Assembly: GCA_023853785.1 (NCBI GenBank)
Contig: JAJIRX010000013.1
Coordinates: 1-14,412 of the forward strand
Length of the DNA: 14,412 bases
From: Psilocybe azurescens
Lineage: Eukaryota > Basidiomycota > Agaricomycetes > Agaricales > Agrocybaceae
Direction: 5' to 3'
Positions 6,861 to 14,412 of this stretch are shown one piece after another; the stretch's first letter is position 1; each line of letters starts with the position of its first letter. The notes under the pieces were generated by a model. The model made no database searches. It was given only the letters and a program-made list of their open reading frames with translations, and was not told where the DNA came from. The translations under genes and the position numbers were made by a program.

Positions 6861-9650
6861 ATGTCAGACTATGTCATGACAATAGATTCGGACGCTGAGG
6901 ATGTACCTATTCCCTCTACCTCAAAGTCATCCAAGTCGAAATCAAAACCCACATACGAACCTACCGATGATGCAAAACTCGATCCAGAATTCGTGTTTGA
7001 TGTGACTGGAGATCCTTACATTGATCTCACGAACGAAGCTATGGGGGTACAGGATCTCGTAAAAACAGGAAACAGGCCGGTACGTTCTCATTTGATTCGC
7101 AGTTTATTCTCTTAAATCTGAATAGTGCCAAAAGAAACCCATATCTGTCGATGAAATCATTGCTCGAAGGCGTCTGAATGGTAAGCGTAAACGTGGAGAC
7201 GAGCAAAGCGAAAGCGAAGACTTCGAAGAAGAAGCCCTTGATTCGGATGTGGACGAAGACTCCGAAGCCGAGTTTGTTGATGCAGAAGATGAGAAAGAGG
7301 AGGATCCTCTGGCAACCTCTGGCGAAGAAGATGAAAATGAAAATGAATCAGGTTCAGAAAACGACATAGAAGATAATTCTTCTGACGACGACACAGACTC
7401 TGAAGACGAAACACAAGCTCAAAAGGACCGCAAGGCAGCTTTCTTCGACTCAGAAGCAGGACCAGCCGGATCGCACGACTCATTCTTGTCTATGAATCTT
7501 TCTAGGCCTTTGCTGGAAGGCAATTACCACACTTGGATTCACTAAACCGACGCCCATTCAGGCCGCAACAATTCCCGTTGCTCTCTTAGGGAAGGATGTA
7601 GTTGGAAATGCTGTCACTGGATCTGGAAAAACCGCCGCTTTTATAATTCCTATGTTGGAGCGTCTTTTCCGAGAAAAGGGCAAAAGGCTGCTGCGACCCG
7701 TTGTGTTGTCTTGGTGCCCACGAGAGAACTTGGTGTACAATGTTTCGATGTCGGTACCAAGTTGGCAACTCATACAGACATCCAACTGGCTCTGCTTGTT
7801 GGTACGTGACGATTTCTGACAGATCCTCTGTACTTTTCTAACATTTGGTTTAGGTGGCCTGTCCCTTAAATCCCAAGAAATTGCTTTGCGAGCGCGACCA
7901 GATATCGTCATTGCAACCCCGGTCGTCTAATTGATCACATTCGCAACTCTCCATCCTTCAATCTTGACGCCGTCGATATTTTAGTTCTGGATGAAGCTGA
8001 CAGGATGTTGTCTGACGGTTTCGCTGACGAACTGAGCGAAATTATTAAATCCTGCCCTACTTCGCGCCAAACCATGCTTTTCTCTGCTACTATGACCGAC
8101 TCTGTCGATGAGCTTGTCAAAATGTCACTTAACAAACCAGTGAGACTCTTCGTGGATCCCAAACGAACGACAGCCACCGGTCTTATTCAAGAATTCGTTC
8201 GCGTAAGAGCAGGCAAGGAAAACGAACGGTCTGCTTTGCTTGCGTCCCTTTGCAAACGAACTTTCCGTAGTAAAGTCATCATTTTCCTTCGAAGCAAGAA
8301 GTTGGCGCATCAGATGCGAATTGTCTTCGGCCTGTTAGGGATGAAATGTGAAGAACTGCATGGTGACTTGACTCAAGAGCAGGTTTGTTTTTTTCTTTTC
8401 CACCTAAATTGTTTTTCCAGAGTTTGATATTGAATGACTGTTAGCGTCTCAATGCACTTCACGCATTCCGTGAAGGTACCGTCGACTATCTGATGGCGAC
8501 AGATCTTGCTTCGCGTGGTTTGGATATCAAAGGTGTCGAAACAGTAATCAATTACGACATGCCAAGTCAGCTGGCTCAATATCTCCATCGTGTCGGTAGA
8601 ACTGCTCGTGCCGGTAAAAAGGGACGGTGAGTATGCATAAGGATGGCGCCACGATATTTTGCTGAACATTAACCTCAGATCTGTCACTCTTGTAGGCGAA
8701 GCAGATCGTAAAGTGCTCAAGGCTGCCATCAAACGGAGCACAGGAGAGGACCAAGTTCGCCATCGCATAGTCCCTGCAGAGACCATCCAAATGTGGGTGG
8801 AAAAACTTGCGAATCTGAAAACAGAAATCGCCGGGATCCTTGAAGAAGAAAAAGAAGAGAAACAAGTACGTCATATTGCCCTTCGCAGGCCACTTGCGCT
8901 GACAACAGGATTAGATTCGAAGGGCCGAAATGGAATTGAAAAAAGGACAGAATATGATTGAGCACGAAGCCGAAATTTACTCGAGGCCCGCTCGAACATG
9001 GTTCCAAAATGTGAAAGACAAACAAAAGGCCGAAGGTGTGCACTAGATGGTTTTTCTTCATGGACGTTTCAGCTTATCTCATTTTCCTAGATTTGAGCAA
9101 GCTTGCCCATGAAAGTGGAGGTAAACTGAATGCAACCAAAATATCCTCAGATGACAACAAGGCAAGTATTCGCGCTATTCTGCGTAACTTGGCTAACTCG
9201 CTCGCATTTTAACAACTTTCAGCCCAAACGAGATAAGTTTTCGGGTCTTTCACGCAAAGCCAAAAGACGAAAGATAATAGCGGAAGAAGACAAAGAATAT
9301 AACGATTCGCAAGCCATCAACGCTTCCATTCGCTCTGCCAAGAAGGCGAACCGTCCGGCGAAGATTGGAGAACCTGACAAAAATCCACGCGCCCCGTGAA
9401 GAAAAAGAGCAAGTCGACAACCGAGAAGTCTAAAGGTGGAAGTGTGTTCGAAAGCGATTTCGGTCAGAAATCGAAGTCAAGCAATGAAGGTATCCGTGCT
9501 AGGAAAGACGATGCCATCAAATCCAACAAGAAGGGTGGTTCTGGTGGTGGCGGTAAAACCAAGAGAAAGGGCCCCCTAGAGGCAAGTAGTACGTTAAGAC
9601 ATAATCTTCTCTTCTCTTCTCTAGAGTCGGACACTCGGTTTATTCTTTGA
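6861..9650 (+). CDS. DRS1: DEAD-box ATP-dependent RNA helicase DRS1 (DDX27 orthologue)
   Basis: A nucleolar RNA helicase needed for 27S pre-rRNA processing and 60S assembly. Eight exons (6861-7079, 7126-7801, 7854-8382, 8445-8626, 8679-8865, 8915-9035, 9091-9161, 9223-9650) give about 804 residues, close to yeast Drs1 and human DDX27. In order: an acidic N-terminus; a Q motif ([10 protein letters not shown]...GFTKPTPIQ); motif I AVTGSGKT; Ia VPTRELG; GG; Ib [56 protein letters not shown]1-specific basic tail includes [12 protein letters not shown]. Four single-base breaks interrupt it: an extra G near 7515, and missing bases in runs at 7682-7685, 7917-7920 and 9392-9395. Their correction restores exactly the conserved motifs. 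DRS1 is essential in yeast, so sequence error is more likely than decay. The last few residues are uncertain because another small intron may lie near 9586-9624. Confidence 0.95.
9162..9222 (+). other. GC-AG intron in DRS1
   Basis: The donor is AAG|GCAAGT, the consensus form of GC donors. The branch-like site is GGCTAACTC and the acceptor TTTCAG, 61 nt in all. The nearby GT at 9165 would create an immediate stop after splicing. The GC site joins ISSDDNK to [10 protein letters not shown] in frame. Confidence 0.75.
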
Positions 9651-9678
9651 AAGGACCAGAAGGAATACGATAGGAATC
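9651..9678. terminator. 28-bp convergent gap between DRS1 and the SAP gene
   Basis: Only 28 bp separate the two stop codons (TGA 9648-9650 plus; TAA 9681-9679 minus). The 3' untranslated regions and polyadenylation signals must therefore overlap the opposite gene's coding sequence, producing antisense-overlapping transcripts. Confidence 0.6.
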
Positions 9679-11880
9679 TTAAAGCTTAGGGCAACCAGTC
9701 GATGTACATCCAAGCAATTCCATCCATACAAAACCAACTCCTTCTTCCTCGCACCCAACCTGCATGCCATTATCTTTCAGGATGAAATATTCCCTTCCAG
9801 GCGTTTGTACCACGGCCAATGCTGGATGAAGGGCTCGACCATGTCTAGCGGTGAAATGAATGCTTTCTACGTAGTGGTGCCTTCAGGTAAACTTATAATT
9901 AAGGAGGGTAATTTCATCGCAAGACAAGTGAAGTTACACACGCTGGTAAAAACAAGCACAATGCCTGGACTTGATGTTCCCGCGTATTGTGCATTGACGA
10001 CCGACCATCGAACTCCTGTGCCATTTCATTTGCCGTGCGCCAGGGACCACTAATGCTGCACAAAGTCTATTAAGCCAGAGCAGATGGCAGGCAAATTAGG
10101 CTTTCATGGACCAATATTCGTTCTTACCTATTGCCAATGACACAAGCAAAGATATAGCGTGTCGCAATTTTTAGTTTCTCCGAGCCAACCTCTCCTTCTC
10201 CTGCAATCCTCTTCAACCAAATCTTGCTGATGCCTCCGTCATACTCCTCATGATTGGACCACTGTAAGCACTTTGACAATCCAATATGCCCTTCGACGTC
10301 ACTCTCAGAGTCCGCCGACTTGATATATGCGGCCCAATCTGCTCGAAGGTTGGTCTGAGGTACCAGTGATGTAGATGTGTCTGGGCAAATCGCTGAATTC
10401 CCAATTACCTCGCATGTCGCTTCGAGAATGTAGAATGTCTCAACCAATGATAAAGAGCGATATGTAATCTTCCAGATCTCATTTTGGACTATCTCCTGGG
10501 CGTCGACCACTCTGCCAATTTTTCCTGCATGACTACATTCCTCACTGCAGTGACCCACGGAGAGTAAAAAAGAGTTTTGTCATTAAGAATCTAAACCGTT
10601 CAGTAGAGATTAAATTGATGAAGGTGACTTTTGTTTGAATGCCCTCACCTCAATGCAATTGTGATCTGTTTTTCGTCATTTGGACTCGACCATAGAACTT
10701 CGTCGATCTCGGAAACGCCTTTCAAGGCACCCGCTAAAAAGGATTGTTCATATTTGCCCTTTCTTATATCGATTTCTCTATCGCGGAGGCGAAGATATGG
10801 CCATAGGTTAATCATCTTGCCCGAATAGCGACGAAGAACATTCTGCAGTCTTTTGCCTTGGAACCTGCGCGACAATTGATAGAACGCAGAGAGATAAGCT
10901 GTGAGAACGTTAACAGGAAGTAAAATCAGCTCATAGAAAAATCCACCAGAGTAACGAAATGTGCGTGAAACCAGAGAGCAAGATTTTAAATCCTCGAACG
11001 AGATTCCGCTCAATATTAGTGAAAGTCTGGGTACATGCTTCCGTTGGGATAGCGTCGGAGGAAACGAAATAGCAGCTAGCGAAACTGGTTGTTCAGGCGG
11101 AAAGTCCAGATGTCTTTGTTGCCAAGTATAGTCCACAAAATAATCATCTTGGTCATATTTTGAAGTTGACTGTACAGAAGCTGCAACAATACTATGCACA
11201 TTGGATGTTCCAGTGGCAGAATCCAGATGTGCCTTGGGAATTAGGGCTTTGAAGCGTTTGGCAACTGGTTTTAAAATAACTTGTTTTCGCAACCTTTCTG
11301 GTTCCGCGACCCCGCATACATGGACCTTTTCTTTTCCTGATTTATGTCACCTATGGGCGCATTAGAGACAGCAGGTCGAAAGGCATTGTCATTACGGGGT
11401 TGGACGATCTGAAGATCGTCTAGCTTTGCCTTTGCTTGAATTCTGAGCGTATGTGGTAGCCTCGGCTCTCGATCGCTTTGAGACTGTGTCCCCTTGCTTC
11501 TTCACCACGTCGGGACTAGATAGGTTGTCAGAGATAGGATTCGATGTTAATTTTCTCCCAAGGTCAATCGTATGCTGAGGTGTCGCAAGATCCACGTTAA
11601 CCAAAGATGCTCTTCCAATCAAGTCAGCGTTCACGTTCGCAATAGTTTGTGTTGGGTCCGCAAATTTTACTGAAGAAACCTCCTGCGTTACTGGGGCAAT
11701 CTTGACCGGCCACAGAGTAGGTTTTGAGGTACCAGTTATTTTCTGCCAGTCTAGTAGTTTTGCTATGATGCCGTCCTTGGCTAGCCTTGAATATCCTATT
11801 ATCTGCTTTTCTCTGCACATAAGCTTTAACTGAGGAACGGTGAACTTTTTCAGTTCAGCTTCGGTCAAAGTAGAGGTCAT
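9679..11880 (-). CDS. SAP-domain protein of a basidiomycete-type family with a conserved C-terminal module
   Basis: The start ATG (11880-11878) precedes a SAP motif at residues about 6-45 (LKKFTVPQLKLMCREKQIIG ... LAKDGIIAKLLDW). SAP motifs bind AT-rich DNA and occur in chromatin, RNA-processing and ubiquitin/SUMO proteins. A variable linker follows, then a long conserved block in exons 10947-11300, 10649-10898, 10128-10590, 9942-10055 and 9679-9880. It includes an F-box-like helix pair (LSLILSGISFEDLKSCSLVS), WPYLRLRDRE, YEQSFL, VVDAQEIVQNEIW, LRADWAAYI, NHEEYDGGISKIWLKRI and ALAVVQTPGREYFILKDNGM. I recall this architecture from uncharacterised basidiomycete proteins of about 650 residues, which fits. 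Introns are 48-72 nt. Frame breaks lie near 10554-10556 (extra base), 11310-11313 (missing base) and 11425-11437, so the 11300-11440 linker is poorly resolved; a small intron there is possible. Function unknown. Confidence 0.82.
10899..10946 (-). other. 48-nt intron, multiple of three and stop-free
   Basis: GTGGAT...TCACAG splits RYSG from CTTATCTC; splicing gives FRYSAYLSAF, the expected family sequence. Because its length is a multiple of three and it has no stop, a naive reading includes 16 hydrophobic residues that are probably not in the main protein. Confidence 0.7.
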
Positions 11881-12483
11881 TGTGAAGTCCTAGGCCTGGA
11901 CGATATGTAACTCTGATCAAAATTGATTCGAAGACGGGTCGTTTATTAGTAGTTTAGTAGGCCAAGACCATCACACAGCAATCAATTCACCCAAATGTGG
12001 GGGAGTTGTTGCGATGTTTCTTGAAGTGATATTCAACACTGGCAACGTTTGTTGCTGAGAATGACCGGAGCTACGTTGCAGCTTGTTTAGCGTAGATGAA
12101 TGAAGGAAAACCGCAAGACCAGTTGAATCGGATCCTGCAAGGCTTACCTAAAATGCCAAGTATGTGAGTGCCATTAAATAAAAACTATAGTCAATCCTGC
12201 GAAGCTTGTATCTGAAGCGGATTGGAAACTCGGTAATGCGTGTGCAATATTCATAAAGACGACTGCTTGTGTATAGTTGTCACGATTGAAGTTACTACTA
12301 ACACTATTATACTGATACAAAGATAAAATCCAGTTTGCTGTACTAGTAGTACACAAGCCTTTAAAAGAGTAATTTGATTATAGAAATCCTTAACATCGAC
12401 AAGTCCGTACAAGGCTGTGAAAAGTTTCGTCCGATATAGTGAAAGCATTGATACCATTTGAATGCATAAGTTACGCATTCGGG
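11881..12483. promoter_or_regulatory. Intergenic region: 3' end of PLD gene and promoter of the SAP gene
   Basis: About 600 bp between two genes that both read on the minus strand. It should contain the PLD terminator on the right and the SAP-gene promoter on the left. Open frames here are short and lack conserved features. I see no RNA gene or repeat of note and cannot point to a TATA box. Confidence 0.45.
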
Positions 12484-14389
12484 TCAGTTGTAGATAGGTA
12501 AAGGAAGAAGTCTGGCCAGGTGTGTTATATACCCCCGAATGAATAAGACTAACAAAAACATACCGATCGGCGTTGAAGAGGAAGTTGTTTGCTATGTCCT
12601 CGCCCTCCAAAAATCGAGTCGAGTAAACCACTGGATGAGTTGTAGTGAATCACCGGGAAATATACGATAGACCATGAAATTGGGCTCACCAAGCTGACCA
12701 TTGATCTGCCCAAGAAGCTTCTCCATCTCTTCCCGTTCCCATTTCTCAAATGGTTCCGAGCCTCTAGCAGGCCGACGAGACCTGGAAGACTCTTCATTCA
12801 CGGGAGTGGCAGCATAAGACGGCGTCGTCGGGGATCCTCGGTCTCATCTTTACTAGCTTGCGACGCCTCATCGACAGTATCAGAGGGTTGTGACTCATGT
12901 GTATTTTCATCACCCGATTCCGACGGGATACGAGCCACTGGTTCTCCAGTTGTACTACCGCGGGTCTAATGTTTGGAAAAGTCTAATTAATAAAGTAGTC
13001 AACCAGTAATCGACCAAATAGGCTTACAGGCTTCTTTAGGCGGTCATGATGGGCCACAAATTCCTTATACTGCTTCCAAGTAGTGATAAGATCATCCGGG
13101 ACAGCATGAAAAACCTTGCGATAGATCTCCGTCTATAAAAACAAAGAAAGTCTCATCAGTCATTGATTTAGCATGACTAGGTAAGAATAGATCAAGGATG
13201 AGATGTTGTCTACTGACGTTGTGTACAGCGCTGGCAACCCACATATCCTTCCAGAAAGCGTCCGAGATGGGGTCTTCAAAGTCTTGTGGCTCGACGCGAG
13301 GTTTAGTAGTAGGTACAGTCCAAGGACGTCTCCTGCTAGATTTTCCTCCTAAGTTTTCTCTAATTATCGCTCTAGCCCCGGGCGCCGCAAGCTCTTCATC
13401 ATCGAAATCGCTCTTCAAAGACCGGGCGGGTGGCTCGTCGTCGCTGACAGGAGATTTCGCATTTGCCGGTGCCCCGTATAGCGTGTTGTCACCTGCATGA
13501 AGGTCAGAGGAGCTATCGCTGGATACCCTATGACCATTTGGCGCATTTTCGTTTCGAGATTGGAAGCTTTCACCAATGGCGTCTGTGGCATCAGCCCCTT
13601 CTTTCTGGTTAGTTTGAGCGTTTTGTTCTGACACAACTTTCTCTTCAAGTGTCGGTACGACAGAACTTGCGAATCCCGTCTCTTTCTGGCCATCGCGATT
13701 GTAATCTTTACGTTCTTCGGTTATAGTTTCATCTCCAATGTTGTGTCCGGCTCGGTTATCCACAAGGCCTATTGTGCGAAGAACCTTCGTCGCCTTGGCT
13801 GATGTGGCCTCCGCACCAGCATCTACCGCTGAACATGAAAAGAAGTCAGCTTAAAATACCTGCAGAGCACAACCCCTAACCTTGATTTATACTGTCCATT
13901 GCATCAGCAGCCAGAGCACCTGTTCGTGTCTTCTGTTTTGATTTCTTGATATGGGTCACACCACCTTCCTCTCCATAGGCTTGTTCTTTATCGGGATCCC
14001 AGGCCTCCTGGTCATGCTCGGGTTTGACTGGGTCGTTGGTCATGAGATCCTCCTCGTCGAGTGCATCGACATCGATCCCAAGATGTTCTCGCATCAACCG
14101 CACCCGGAGAGTATGGGCAAAACGGCCAACTTTAAAAGGCTTTCCCGCCATGGTGCTATGTGAGGAAAGGTCAATATGAGCAACGAGGAACCAATATGTA
14201 GCGGAAATAGATTCGTCCCCACGGACTATCCACATGCATATTGACCCACCTGTCTATCATATCCGTGTCTCGAATCACAGCCGCTAACTCCGAGTCTCTG
14301 TCTCCTCTCTGCGATCTCTCGTTGATATTTGCACTTCCAATAATGGCCAACCGGTCATCCACAATGCAGACCTTGGCATGGATGTAGAC
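12484..14389 (-). CDS. Phospholipase D (Spo14/PLD1 type), C-terminal half
   Basis: Hydrolyses phosphatidylcholine to phosphatidic acid and choline at membranes. The first exon seen (14389-14250) holds the second catalytic HKD motif, [10 protein letters not shown], followed by [17 protein letters not shown], both diagnostic of eukaryotic PLD. Next come the C-terminal catalytic-domain segments [20 protein letters not shown] and [13 protein letters not shown]...[12 protein letters not shown]...[11 protein letters not shown], with a long Ser/Glu/Asp-rich insert between them (about 13300-13850). The tail ends [12 protein letters not shown]...[17 protein letters not shown] and LLPLPIYN. Exons are 14389-14250, 14155-13881, 13828-13218, 13132-13028, 12965-12690, 12630-12564 and 12511-12484, about 500 residues. 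A missing C at 12830-12833 breaks the frame once. The N-terminal half (PX/PH regions and first HKD) lies beyond 14412; 14390-14412 is the end of an intron. Confidence 0.93.
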
Positions 14390-14412
14390 CTGTCACATTC
14401 GTTGAGATACAT

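Noticed and set aside
7104..7483. Ser-rich minus-strand frames opposite DRS1
   Set aside because: They are antisense shadows of the acidic Glu/Asp codons in the DRS1 N-terminus.
6861..9650. DRS1 as a pseudogene
   Set aside because: All breaks are single-base indels, three of the four in homopolymers, with every helicase motif intact and splice sites preserved. Sequence error explains this better.
12251..12631. Minus-strand frame of 126 codons at the PLD 3' end
   Set aside because: Only its first 21 codons are PLD coding. The rest reads through an intron (12512-12563) and the 3' region; the spliced gene ends at 12484.

Overview
This window looks like nuclear DNA of a basidiomycete fungus, most likely an Agaricomycete. 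Genes are split by many short introns (mostly 46-62 nt, GT/GC...AG, with CTAAC/CTGAC-like branch sites), genes sit close together on both strands, and the proteins match fungal families: a DRS1 RNA helicase, a SIKE/FGFR1OP2-like STRIPAK coiled-coil protein, a Spo14-type phospholipase D, and two protein families I know only from basidiomycetes. No species can be named.

Layout. Positions 1 to about 2959 (minus) hold most of a PH-domain protein with long disordered flanks; its C-terminus runs off the left edge. Positions 2960-5438 are an AT-rich, gene-poor block. It contains a candidate 1.64-kb DNA transposon (25-nt perfect inverted repeats at 3028-3052 and 4639-4663), a strong hairpin next to its left end, a 512-bp TA-flanked MITE-like insert inside it (3564-4075), and weak traces of a spliced cysteine-rich gene. 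Positions 5439-6541 (minus) are the SIKE-like gene in six exons. A 319-bp divergent promoter separates it from DRS1 (6861-9650, plus, eight exons). DRS1 converges, with only 28 bp between stop codons, on a SAP-domain protein gene (9679-11880, minus, five exons). After about 600 bp of intergenic DNA comes the 3' half of a phospholipase D gene (12484 to beyond 14412, minus), including its second HKD motif.

The genes do not form one pathway. They cover ribosome biogenesis (DRS1), STRIPAK signalling (SIKE-like), phosphatidic-acid production at membranes (PLD), phosphoinositide or membrane binding (PH protein), and an undescribed SAP protein.

The most important caution concerns sequence quality. 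Four of the five genes need single-base corrections to stay open, mostly a missing base in short C, G or A runs. The PH gene needs about a dozen, DRS1 four, the SAP gene about three and PLD one; the SIKE-like gene needs none. Because the corrected frames are otherwise free of stops and match conserved families, these look like assembly or base-calling errors rather than gene decay. Automated gene models from this contig would be wrong.
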